A stretch of 64,000 bases of DNA from NCBI GenBank assembly GCA_965237635.1, contig CBDEFX010000001.1, positions 372,001 to 436,000 on the forward strand, in the 5' to 3' direction. The position numbers and the translations under genes are program-made. The notes beneath the pieces were generated by a model. The model worked only from the letters and a program-made list of their open reading frames with translations, had not been told where the DNA came from and searched no databases. This document shows positions 26,517 through 35,401 of the stretch, one piece after another (position 1 is the first letter of the stretch; each line of letters opens with the position of its first letter). This DNA is from CBDEFX01 sp965237635. Its GTDB lineage: Bacteria > Chloroflexota > Dehalococcoidia > Lucifugimonadales > CAUZJF01.

Positions 26517-26677
26517 GATTCCCTCGTAAAAACCCGTTTTGAGCAAGTTCCAGCGATTTAGCACATCTGAGCGCTACCGTATGTTGGGGTAGTATACGGA
26601 ACAGAGACTGTATATTGTACCCAGGTGTGGGTACGTTTGTTCTAATTCGACCTGCACAGACTTTTTACGAGAGAATC
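26517..26677. mobile_element. 161-bp MITE, copy 1 (6-bp target duplication AATCTT)
   Basis: A non-coding element with inverted ends GATTCCCTCGTAAAAA and, on the other strand, GATTCTCTCGTAAAAA. AATCTT stands directly on both sides (26511-26516 and 26678-26683). It is identical base for base to the copy at 35849-36009 in opposite orientation. It has no gene and must be moved in trans by an unknown transposase. Confidence 0.9.
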
Positions 26678-27277
26678 AATCTTGCGCAGTTCCAAGATCT
26701 GATCGGAATGACATTTCCGGGTCGATCTGCATGGTTATTGACATTTCGGGCGACCTCAGCTTTCGCGTTTTGCTCGAACGGGTGCGGGCCGTCGCCTTAG
26801 GAGCTTACGAACATCAAGAATTCCCGATTACTAGGATCGCTGAGGAACAAGGACTGGGGAATGTCAGTCTCAGCACGTTGTTCCCGACCGTACTGAGCCA
26901 TGTTCAGGGGGATTTGCCTCCAGTTGAGACATCGGGCGACGTGGACGTGTGGAAGATAGTAGGACCCCAACCTCCCGACTGGTACAACAGGTTTGGACTT
27001 ATTTGGTCGCGAGTGCCCGAGGGTATGTCAGCAGGTTTCGTCTTCAACGACGACCAATTCCAACACACCGCGATCACCAGCATGTTGGTCCATCTTGAGA
27101 CTTTGGTGCAAGGTATCATCAGAGACCCCGAACAACGTATCTCCGATCTGCCTCTCCTGACAACGGCAGAGCGCCAACAAGTGCTGGTCGAATGGAATTC
27201 TACGGAGACCGAAACTAGGTACGACCACCTCGTACACAAATTGTTCGAAGAATGCGTTGATAGGTCGCCTGACTTAA
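26678..27277 (+). pseudogene. NRPS condensation-domain fragment
   Basis: The main frame (26731-27277) reads IDISGDLSFRVLLERVRAVA, YEHQEFPITRIAEEQGLGNV, and LPLLTTAERQQVLVEWNST. This is the C-terminal half of a condensation domain plus its linker to an adenylation domain. A preceding fragment in another frame (FQDLIGMTFPGRSA) belongs to the same domain but lacks the HHxxxDG half and the GFFVN segment. The right side is cut by IS1380 copy 3, and no adenylation domain appears beyond it. It is a remnant of a nonribosomal peptide synthetase. Confidence 0.75.
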
Positions 27278-28996
27278 CCCGAATCCACCGAAGGAGGGCG
27301 TCGGGTTAGCGTCCTGAGGCGGCAAGAAGGTGCTCCTGTGCTTCTGGGATAATGGTTTTGTAGCAAAAAAACGGCCCCGGAAAAGGAGCACCCAATAGAT
27401 GCTGCCACGCAACCACCCCGACCGGATCCAAATCACCTTCGACGACCGCCGCTTGGTGGCCAATGCCGGGCTGCTCCTTCCGGCCACCCTGGCGCGGCAC
27501 CTCGGCCTGCCCGAACTCGTCCGGCAGCGCCTCGACCTGGGCGATGCCCCGGGGCGGGCGAACACGAGCGACAAGATGATGACGCTGGTGGCGTCTGCGC
27601 TGGCTGGGGGCGACTGCATTGACGACGCCGATGTGTTGCGCACCGGGGGGACGGCCTGCACCCTGGGCGGCACGGTCAAGGCGCCATCCACCCTGGGCAC
27701 CTTCCTGCGCAGCTTCCGGTGGGGCCACGTCCGTCAACTCGACCGGGTGAGCCGCGAGTTGCTGGCCCGGGCTTGGCAGGCCGGGGCGGGACCCGGCGAC
27801 GGGCCCCTGACCATTGACCTGGACTCCACCATCTGCGAGACCTACGGACTGGCCAAGGAGGGCGCCCGCCACCACGGCTATACCGGCAAGCGGGGCTACC
27901 ACCCGCTGCCGGCCATCGCCGCCGGCACCGGAGACGTGCTGATGTCCCGGCTGCGCGAGGGCCGGGCCAACACCGCCCGCGGCGCCGCCCACTTCCTGCG
28001 GGAGACGGTGGGACGGGTGCGCTACGCCGGGGCCGACGGACGACTCACGCTACGGGCCGACAGCGGGTTCTACACTCATGGCGTGGTATCCGTCTGCCGC
28101 AAGATGGATGTCCGCTTCTCCATCACCATCCGCCAGCACAAAAGCCTGCACAATCTCATCGAGGCGATACCCGAAGATGCCTGGACGCCGATTCCTTACT
28201 GGATGGACGGTGCCGCCGATGTGGCCGAGACCACCTGCACCCCCTTCCAGGCCGAGGCGGACGCCGCGCCGGTACGGCTCATCGTCCGGCGGGTGAAGCC
28301 GACGCCCGGTTCCCAACTGGCCCTCTTCGCCAAATACAGCTATCATGGCTTCATCACCGACCGGGACGGGGAGTTGCTCGAACTGGAGGCTGACCATCGC
28401 CGCCACGCCGAGATCGAGAATGCCATACGCGACCTCAAGTACGGCGTCGGGCTGAACCATCTCCCCTCGGGCCGCTTCGCCGCCAACGGCGCCTGGCTGG
28501 CCGTCCAGACGATGGCCCACAACCTGGCCCGCTGGACGGCGCGGATCGGTCTGGGAGAGCGGATAGCCACCACCAAGACCCTCCGGCGGCGGTTCTTCTC
28601 CCTGGCCGGACGGCTCACCCGCTCGGCACGCCGGTTGACCCTGCATCTTCCGGATCGCTGGCCTTGGGCTGAGAAGTTCAGCCGTGCCTTGGCCCGGCTG
28701 CGAGCCATTCCACTCCCGGCCTGACGGCACCGTCGGCGACCGACCCACCCACCGGACAACCGAAGATCCCCGCAGACTCGTGCCAGCCCGGTCCGAGAGA
28801 GTTCCCTGCTGCGTATTCTCTCGCCATCCCGCGCATCGCAGCTCCCGCAGACGGCCATAGGGGCCCCTGTGCGGCGATGAAGACCGTCCGCCGACCTCCC
28901 TACCCCAAATGGAACCCAGGCTATTTCCCCTGTAGCTCCCTCACCCCCCTTCCGCTTTCCTCACGCCGTCCATCGGTGTCCTTCGGTGGATTCGGG
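27278..28996 (+). mobile_element. IS1380-family insertion sequence, copy 3 (flanks do not match)
   Basis: 1,719 bp with the usual ends. The left flank is CTTAA (end of the NRPS fragment) and the right flank GTAAA. No duplication and no continuation of the NRPS gene on the right support a recombination junction. Confidence 0.92.
27399..28724 (+). CDS. IS1380-family transposase (copy 3)
   Basis: A 441-residue DDE transposase, same protein as copies 1 and 2, frame intact, probably functional. Confidence 0.95.
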   Translation: MLPRNHPDRIQITFDDRRLVANAGLLLPATLARHLGLPELVRQRLDLGDAPGRANTSDKMMTLVASALAGGDCIDDADVLRTGGTACTLGGTVKAPSTLGTFLRSFRWGHVRQLDRVSRELLARAWQAGAGPGDGPLTIDLDSTICETYGLAKEGARHHGYTGKRGYHPLPAIAAGTGDVLMSRLREGRANTARGAAHFLRETVGRVRYAGADGRLTLRADSGFYTHGVVSVCRKMDVRFSITIRQHKSLHNLIEAIPEDAWTPIPYWMDGAADVAETTCTPFQAEADAAPVRLIVRRVKPTPGSQLALFAKYSYHGFITDRDGELLELEADHRRHAEIENAIRDLKYGVGLNHLPSGRFAANGAWLAVQTMAHNLARWTARIGLGERIATTKTLRRRFFSLAGRLTRSARRLTLHLPDRWPWAEKFSRALARLRAIPLPA

Positions 28997-29126
28997 GTAA
29001 ACCTTCGTGCCGGACCGTGATACGGTCGATTAGTCTGTATCCCATGTGTCGCTTCCCGTACTATCTTCCTGTGAGTATTGGACTCCAATGTCGCCATAGC
29101 CTTGACTTCGCTGATGGCAAAGGCAG

Positions 29127-29552
29127 TTAGCTAGAAAACTCGCGAGTCAACCATTTCAACTGCTCACCGATTCTCGAGCGTTCCATAGGGACCGATACAT
29201 CCACGCCATGACGTTGCAAGGCTGGCGCCAGGAACTCACGATAGCGTAGGCCGGCCAAGAACGCGACGGAGCTGACACCCTCAAGACGCGGCTCCAGCTG
29301 AGCCAAGACTCTTCTCGCCCATCGGCGGCGATCCGCCACCGGCATGGTGTTCAAGGTGAGCTCGTACGGCGCGAGAACCTTGTCCGGGTGAACGAGGCCA
29401 TACTTGGCTGACAGTACGAACCATGGCAGGCCTGTCCGATCCGCATAGCTGCGAGCCTTCTGGAACCAGGAAGAAATGTACAGGTCTCTCGCTGGTGCAG
29501 CACTAGGGCGTTTCTGCCCAACGCATGACAGAAGATAGATGGCTCCCATCAA
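29127..29552 (-). CDS. DUF6884-like protein
   Basis: 141 residues. IYLLSCVGQKRPSAAPARDL, YISSWFQKARSYAD and the motif LSAKYGLVHPDKVLAPYELT are the recognisable hallmarks of this small, uncharacterised family. Its members are often found in phage, defence or other accessory regions. No biochemical role is established to my knowledge. Complete in length, with two adjacent ATG start candidates. It stands alone among mobile DNA. Confidence 0.7.
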   Translation of the reverse strand: MMGAIYLLSCVGQKRPSAAPARDLYISSWFQKARSYADRTGLPWFVLSAKYGLVHPDKVLAPYELTLNTMPVADRRRWARRVLAQLEPRLEGVSSVAFLAGLRYREFLAPALQRHGVDVSVPMERSRIGEQLKWLTREFSS

Positions 29553-29811
29553 CTAGGAATAGCCGTCCCCTAGCGGAGCCTTAGCTTTCACCCGTTCTCT
29601 GTCCGCGACCATATCGAGCTGCGGTTTGACAGTCATCAAGCCTGCTGATCGTCCCCCGTAACGTCGAGGAAGTACGCTAATCAATTACCTCAAAAGTCAT
29701 CGGTTGATGGCCAATCGAGGGGCATTGTATACGATTTCACCTGTCGCCCAGCCACCGCTCTTAGAAACCTCTCCGCTGCCGTATCCTGAATGGCCGATTT
29801 TCCAACCGTCT

Positions 29812-30360
29812 TTATCCCCGCCTGATGTAATCATCGAGCGCTTTCTCGTGGCTCTTCAATGCGGGAACACCCTGATGACCCCGGTTCCTTTGGCCGAGTC
29901 CAGACACGAACCGCAACAGGCTTTCTGCATTGGGAATGTGGTGGCTTTTCCACCATTGAGAGCAGACGTAGAATTTGCCTGCGTACAATTTCTTCCAGTA
30001 CCTGTTGTGGCCTGAAATCTCCCTTCTAGCTTCCGTGCTGCGCAAAAGCGCCAGATTGCTGATTTGGAGGCCTACGGTGTTTTTGCAGTAGTCCTGATTC
30101 ATTAAGTTGTGCAGGTCAACGTCGTTAAGAAGGGTAGGATAATCCTCCAGCAGCGTATTCATGAGTTTTCGCACCAGCGGTTGTATTTGACCGGGTCCGG
30201 ATTGCTGCGCTCCATTTGTTGTTCGCCCAAGGCCGACGTTCCCACCTATTTCCGAGCTATCCCGGCTCAGAGCCAGTAGCTTTGCGGAGCGCATGAACAA
30301 CTCGGAAGTGTCTGCGACGGTACCCGCTTTTTCCAGAGTAGGCTTCATTACCTGATCGGT
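29812..30360 (-). pseudogene. hypothetical protein, 5' end replaced by an IS256 stub
   Basis: The frame (about 180 codons) reads TDQVMKPTLEKAGTVADTSE, LMNTLLEDYPTLLNDVDLHN and HNRYWKKLYAGKFYVCSQWW. It looks like real coding sequence but I do not recognise it. The apparent start lies within IS256-derived sequence at about 30,362, so the original N-terminus is lost. The C-terminus looks natural. Confidence 0.5.
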
Positions 30361-30361
30361 G

Positions 30362-30645
30362 AAGGAGCACTGGGGCACCTTCGCACGACGAACCCGGTAG
30401 AATCACCCTTCGCGGCCCTCAGGCTTCGGACCGATGCCGCCAAGCGCTACAAGAGGGTCGATCGGGCGATAGCGGTGATCTGGAAAATGTTGATGGTCGC
30501 CGAACAGCGCTTCAGGCGTCTGAAGGCCCCTGAGTTGATCGAAGACGTCTATTTCGGTGCACAGTATGCGGATGGAATCGCCATTGAATCAACGGCTGAG
30601 AAGGTCGCCGCCTGATGTCGTTTACACACCTATTGACGTAACCTC
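30362..30645 (+). mobile_element. IS256 3'-end fragment
   Basis: Matches the last 280 bp of the IS256 copies from AAGGAGCACTGGGG to the right terminal GACGTAACCTC, with one missing G and one substitution. The left part of the element is absent, so this is a deletion remnant rather than an insertion. Confidence 0.9.
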
Positions 30646-30848
30646 AGAGGATGTGGCGCACTGTAAGACCGGAAGGCCACGCAGCGGAGATTCTTGAGGT
30701 GGTCCAAAGCGGGTAGTTTGCCATGCTTCCCGACCAGGGACTGATGGTACGGGCAGGTTGAGTCCATTGGGGTGGGCTAGTGTGGAAAATAAGGGGCCAG
30801 ACAAATCTGACAACATGGTGGGAAGTGACGCATCCGAAGATGTAGCCG

Positions 30849-31573
30849 GTGTTAGAGCGATGGGGCCGACAAGTTAATGAAGCGCGAGCCAGATACGAAG
30901 AGGCCCGCCGTAAACAAGAGGATGCTCGCATGAGGAACGCAAGAGTAAACAGGCACAAATGCCGGGTACGCAACAAGGCGTCCGACAGCGTCTACAGGCA
31001 GCGCGACGTATGGCCGATCAGGCCAGGACTCGAGGCACATCTCAATCTCAGGCGGAAGCGGAAGTTCGGCGATTAGAGGATGAGTACCGACATTCCGCAC
31101 CTAGTTCCGAACGACTCGCAATGGATTTTCGCCGTCAAGAATTTGAACTGCGACTTTAGGCCGAAGATATTAGCAGCAAGACCGAAGAGGCCGAGGGTTT
31201 GGCAAAAGAGGTTGCCATTTCGAAGCAGGAGCTTGAGCGCCTACTGCGTCGGAAGAACCGTGGCAAATCTAAGCAGCGATCGTCGGTTCACGACGATTTC
31301 AGGCCGCTATCGGTGACCGACCGAGCAGTCCCAGTCCTTAAGAATATCTTGGACAATATGCGACGAGGGCCTTATCAGGGGCTGCGACTAGTCGCAGGGT
31401 CCGGTGGGAAAGTGACGTTGGTCGTTGATAGCACGCGCCAGGGGGATCAGGTGGTGAGGTACCAGGGCACCGTAGTGTTATTCATAGAATCTCCCATTCC
31501 TATGGAACTATGGGGGACCACACTGGATGTTATCTACACTCCCGGTGTGCCAACGATTGTGCTGCATCGATAG
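30849..31573 (+). pseudogene. decayed coiled-coil protein with a HesB/IscA-like C-terminal domain
   Basis: Three pieces form one degraded gene: a GTG frame (VLERWGRQVNEARARYEEAR), a second frame (GVRQRLQAARRMADQARTRG, AEAEVRRLEDEYRH) that ends at TAG 31157, and its continuation after the stop (EVAISKQELERLLRRKN, VTDRAVPVLKNILDNM, LRLVAGSGGKVTLVVDS, LWGTTLDVIYTPG). The last part resembles the A-type iron-sulfur carrier fold but lacks the usual C-terminal CGC cysteines. So a metal role is doubtful. At least one frameshift and one stop disable it. Confidence 0.45.
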
Positions 31574-31662
31574 CCATCCACACCCTGTCGTCTCTATAAA
31601 GTAGATAATAGAGGGCGCGTCCGGTGTGAGGGAGGTGTCAGCGTTCGGGAAGGTTAACGCCT

Positions 31663-32037
31663 GTGAAGGTTTCAGATCAGCCACCGCGCATTACCAACCT
31701 TTCCTGGGGTCGCCTGGAGATCGAAGGTGGCCAGACGTTCAAAGACGCCAAGCTCTTTCCTGGCGGCGGGAGAGGGTGGGATTGGCGTGAAACCGGTACA
31801 AGCCATGTCCCTGGCGTTCAGCCTGCGGACGTGAACGAGCTACTGGAACACGGCGTCAGTGTTGTGGTGGTTGGCAGGGGGATGCATGAGCGTCTTAACG
31901 TGACTCAGGAGACGGTCCAAATGCTTGAAGACGCGGAGATCGCCGTCCATATCCTCCGGACAGAGGAGGCGGTCAGACGGTATACCGAGTTGAGAGAAAC
32001 GGAGAAAGTGGGAGGACTATTTCACTCGACCTGCTGA
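31663..32037 (+). CDS. MTH938/AAMDC-domain protein
   Basis: 124 residues from a GTG start with GGGAAGG upstream. ITNLSWGRLEIEGGQTFKDA, KLFPGGGRGWDWRETGTSHV, VSVVVVGRGMHERLNVTQET and AVRRYTELRETEKVGGLFHS match the Mth938-like fold from end to end. Family members bind nothing known with certainty; a eukaryotic relative (NDUFAF3) helps assemble complex I. Here it is an intact single gene with unknown role. Confidence 0.8.
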   Translation: MKVSDQPPRITNLSWGRLEIEGGQTFKDAKLFPGGGRGWDWRETGTSHVPGVQPADVNELLEHGVSVVVVGRGMHERLNVTQETVQMLEDAEIAVHILRTEEAVRRYTELRETEKVGGLFHSTC

Positions 32038-32284
32038 ATCAGAGTCCCCAACTGCCGAGTCCATTAGTGACGATCCACCGGTAGCGGCGTGTGGACTGCG
32101 TCCAGAGCGATGTCTAGCGATGAGGCTTCTGTCCTGTCTCATGAGGCGACCTGAGCGATTCAGCAAGACGCGGACGACCACTATCGAGAGGTGAAGTCGC
32201 TTGATACCAATAAATCCCGTGGCCACCCGTGTAAGGCCGGAGTCCGAGGCTCAAGGCGGGGTAGGCCAATCCGCCGATTCACAC

Positions 32285-32415
32285 TGCTTTACAACTTCGA
32301 CACCCTCGGACTAATTGTATTTGGCGCACAGTAGTCCGAGAATCGGTGTGGGTGTTCAGTGGACGCTCGGGCACCCGCCTCACTAAGGGCCCCGACATCT
32401 GCCGGGGCCTTTTCT
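32285..32415 (+). ncRNA. candidate structured RNA ending in a terminator
   Basis: Three consecutive hairpins occur in the gap between the MTH938 gene and the pdxH pseudogene: CTCGGACTA paired with TAGTCCGAG, then GGGTG with CACCC, then the terminator. The 5' end is undefined and no known RNA family was recognised. It may be a small RNA, or the tail of a longer leader or 3' UTR. The rest of the gap (32038-32284 and 32416-32515) shows nothing. Confidence 0.3.
32388..32413 (+). terminator. rho-independent terminator
   Basis: GGCCCCG, an 8-nt loop, CGGGGCC, then TTTT. A textbook stem with a short U tract, reading on the plus strand. Confidence 0.75.
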
Positions 32416-32515
32416 CGTCCAGCATCGCGGTCGTAAGCACCAACGCCTCTATTGGCATGTCCTGACCGCCTGAGAAAAACGTTTTCCCTCAACGCCCGAG
32501 AGATTGGATATGATA

Positions 32516-33168
32516 TGGATCCCGGCACGCTACTTCAGCGTATCGATTCATTGCGAGGACTGTAGCCTTGGAGCTTGTAGAGGCACACGTAGGTGGGGAC
32601 CCCATTCAACCAGTTCCAACGGTGGCGGGAAACCGCTCACGAGGCAGGAGAACTTCAGCCGGATGCGATGGCGCTGGCGACCGTTGGAAAATACGGGCAA
32701 CCGTCGGTCCGGTTTGTGATGCTCCGCGGGGTAAACGATGAGGGCTTCGTCTTTTACGCGAACTACGAGAGCCGGAAAGGCGAAGAGTTGGCCGAGAACC
32801 GTCGGGCCAGCCTCGTGTTCTATTGACCCAAGTCCGAGCGTCAAGTCAGGGTTGAAAGGCCCGTGGAACGGATCACGCGCAAAGACTCAGACACGTACTT
32901 CGACACCCTTCCCCGCGAGTCACTGGTAAAAGCCTGGGCTTCGCCACAGAGCAAGGTCGTAGCTGACCGCGAATGGCTAGAGCGTCAGTGGAAAGAGATG
33001 AAGTCGAAGTTCCCCAAAGGTGTACCGCGGCCTGATTGGTGGGGCGGTTACCGGCTGCGTGGAATGTTGGTCGAGGTTTGGCAGCAGCAACGAACCCGAA
33101 TGCATGACCGGCTACGATACGAGCGCCTAGATGACGGGACTTGGAGCCTGGAGCGCCTAGCGCCATAG
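32516..33168 (+). pseudogene. pdxH: pyridoxamine 5'-phosphate oxidase, disabled
   Basis: PdxH oxidises PNP/PMP to PLP with FMN. The central part is clear: FNQFQRWRETAHEAGELQPD, ALATVGKYGQPSVRFVMLRG, FVFYANYESRKGEELAENRR, and the C-terminal TRMHDRLRYERLDDGTWSL. But the TGG expected after SLVFY is TGA at 32824. Near the start, MDPGTLLQRIDSLRGL runs into TAG, and the LELVEAHVGGDP segment lies in another frame from FNQFQRW. At least three lesions within 650 bp indicate loss of function. The RLRGMLVEVWQ segment also replaces the usual RLxPxxxEFWQ. Confidence 0.85.
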
Positions 33169-33193
33169 GGCGCAAAACAGGAGGTGGATACCT

Positions 33194-33814
33194 TTGGAAG
33201 AGATAGCCCTATTTGAGGCCATCCATACACAGCGCGCCATTCGACGCTTTACCCAGGACCCTGTTCCGGACGACATGGTGACACGCATCATAGAGGCGGC
33301 CGTTCGGGCGCCGAGTGGAGTCAACAGCCAGCCGTGGTCCTTCCTCGTCATCAAAGACACAGAGACCAAGGGCCGCATCGCCGAGTATTACCTGGAAGCA
33401 TGGGACTCCGCCTATGGTGGACGGATGCCTCGCAGCGGCATTTCCCCATCCATCTACCGTTCTGCCGATCACTTGGCTCATCACATGGCCGAAGTACCGG
33501 TGCTCATAGTGGTATGTATGGAGGGTGGTCGCCCCGGGCCGGGACACCTTACTCGTGGTGCCAATATCTATCCTGCGGTACAGAACCTTCTGCTGGCAGC
33601 GCGAGCATTGGGGCTGGGGACGGCGCTAACCACGATCCACACTCGGCACGAGGAGGAGATCAAGGCGTTGGTGGGCATCCCGGAGAACGTGGCGACGGCG
33701 GCGCTGATACCGTTGGGCTTTCCCGCGGAAGGGGAACACTTCGGTGGCAGTCGGCGCAGGCCCGCTTCAGAGGTAACCTTCCACGAAAAGTGGGGGAACC
33801 GGGACACTACATGA
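33194..33814 (+). CDS. nitroreductase-family FMN oxidoreductase
   Basis: 206 residues starting at TTG 33194 behind AGGAGGTGG. IHTQRAIRRFTQDPVPDDMV, RAPSGVNSQPWSFLVIKD, YPAVQNLLLAARALGLGTAL and the C-terminal IPLGFPAEG are the usual FMN/NAD(P)H-binding blocks, in order. Members reduce nitroaromatics, quinones or enoates; the substrate cannot be assigned. It is intact, 26 bp after the pdxH pseudogene, and may once have been co-transcribed with it. Confidence 0.88.
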   Translation: MEEIALFEAIHTQRAIRRFTQDPVPDDMVTRIIEAAVRAPSGVNSQPWSFLVIKDTETKGRIAEYYLEAWDSAYGGRMPRSGISPSIYRSADHLAHHMAEVPVLIVVCMEGGRPGPGHLTRGANIYPAVQNLLLAARALGLGTALTTIHTRHEEEIKALVGIPENVATAALIPLGFPAEGEHFGGSRRRPASEVTFHEKWGNRDTT

Positions 33815-34052
33815 ACAGTCAACGGAAAAGGAGGGTCTCAGTACGCTTCGACCGTTGCAAACTCGACTAGGTTCAGTGCTTTTGCCAAAAGCTTGGAGGC
33901 ATGGTGGTCATTAGGAGACCTAACTCTGAGTCTTCCGGCCTCTAGGTTTGAGCCCCGGCAGTCTGAGAACGGAGTCTCCTGGTGCGCCCATTCTACGCTC
34001 CGTGGTGGCTACGACGCGAGAGACGGCACCCACTGTGCACCGTTTGAGCGCC

Positions 34053-34721
34053 CTAGTCGCCGGCTGCGGCGACGAAGGCCGCGGTAAGGGCGTTCAGATC
34101 TTCGGGAGTGTCGGCTTGAGCCGAGAAGACCCAGGGGCTGCCAGCATTACCCCAAAGCAGAGAAACGACGGGAAAGACCTCTGGCGCCGGTTCGCTACTG
34201 CAGGTCGTATTCCACTGCACCCAGAAGAGGTCACCTTCCCGACCGGCGGCGTCTACCTCCCAGTCCGCACCCAGAGTCCACCATGAGATGAAGATCTCGG
34301 CGGTCCAGTTGACGGGGTAGAACTCTCCCGAGGAGACATCTCGCGCTTGGAGACGGAGTGGCGAGCAGCCTTCCGCTCCGGCATCTCGGAAGGAAGCACT
34401 ATATTCACTGGGCCCCCTATCGTCGAATCTCGTGGAGCGGGGTTGGCCGGCTACCTGGGGCGGCAGTTGCGCAAAGACGGCAACAATACCATCGACGTCT
34501 CCCGGCAGTGTCACACCACCCAGCCCCTCGGGAGCCAATGCCTCGGGCAACGACTGCGGATCAGTTGTGCCCAGGTCCTGGGATACGACGGGGGGCTCCC
34601 TGCCAGGGGTGGGAGATGGCATAGACGTGGACGTTGGAGTAGGCGTGGGGCTGCTTTGAGTGCAGGCCATGAGTAGGAAGGCACCACAGGCAAAGGTGCC
34701 GCGCAGCACGCGGGTCAACAT
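34053..34721 (-). CDS. secreted lipoprotein of unknown function
   Basis: 222 residues from the ATG at 34721, preceded by AGGAGGACTCC; the longer upstream frame has no such site. The signal is MLTRVLRGTFACGAFLLMAC with a lipobox LMAC, then a Ser/Thr/Pro linker. The mature domain (LPPQVAGQPRSTRFDDRGPS, FISWWTLGADWEVDAAGREG) is not recognised. It should be anchored in the outer face of the membrane. Confidence 0.7.
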   Translation of the reverse strand: MLTRVLRGTFACGAFLLMACTQSSPTPTPTSTSMPSPTPGREPPVVSQDLGTTDPQSLPEALAPEGLGGVTLPGDVDGIVAVFAQLPPQVAGQPRSTRFDDRGPSEYSASFRDAGAEGCSPLRLQARDVSSGEFYPVNWTAEIFISWWTLGADWEVDAAGREGDLFWVQWNTTCSSEPAPEVFPVVSLLWGNAGSPWVFSAQADTPEDLNALTAAFVAAAGD

Positions 34722-34840
34722 GATCGGAGTCCTCCTGGTGCGCCCTTTTGGAGCGTAGCCCCGGGTGCCGGAGCCGAGAGACCAGTTCGAAGAGGACCCG
34801 CTCGCGCCCTCACTGGAAGGTCGGGGTCCGGAGCCGATGA

Positions 34841-35209
34841 CTATCCTGGCACGAACTTCATCGACAGGGAGTTTACACAGTGTCGCGTGTTCTTCTCCGT
34901 TAAGCGCTCGCCGAGAAACACATGGCCCAGGTGACCTGCGCAATTGGCGCATTGGATCTCTGTCCGCTGACCGTCTGGGTCGGGTAGTCGGTTGACGGCC
35001 CCCGGGATCTCTTGGTCGAACGCCGGCCAGCCACAGTGAGCGTCGAACTTATCGTCGGACCGATAGAGCTCGGCGTCGCACCGCCTGCAGACATACACAC
35101 CGTCCTGATAGAAGTCGTCGTACTCTCCCGTGAAAAGGCGCTCTGTTCCCTTCTGTTCGATCACGTACCTCTCCTCAGAGGAAAGCGAATTGTACGTCGA
35201 GCTGTCCAT
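34841..35209 (-). CDS. msrB: peptide-methionine (R)-S-oxide reductase
   Basis: 122 residues, normal length for MsrB. Zinc cysteines CRRC and CANC, the fold motifs CGWPAFDQEIPGAV and GHLGHVFLGERL, and the catalytic Cys in RHCVNSLSMKF are all present. It repairs methionine-R-sulfoxide using thioredoxin. The resolving-Cys arrangement was not examined in detail. A single intact gene, cytoplasmic. Confidence 0.95.
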   Translation of the reverse strand: MDSSTYNSLSSEERYVIEQKGTERLFTGEYDDFYQDGVYVCRRCDAELYRSDDKFDAHCGWPAFDQEIPGAVNRLPDPDGQRTEIQCANCAGHLGHVFLGERLTEKNTRHCVNSLSMKFVPG

Positions 35210-35401
35210 GATCAGTCACCCGTCCCTTGAGATTCTCGTGCGACCACAAGCTTCTGGTATTCTACGGCGACCAGCTCAGCACCCCATCCTTGGGGCGTAG
35301 CCTCTAGGAGCCGTCGAATCGGCCGCATCAAGCATACACAAATCTCGTTCATCAGTCAGACAGCGAAAAGCCAGGGCTGACACAGCCGAAAGGAGTTCGC
35401 G

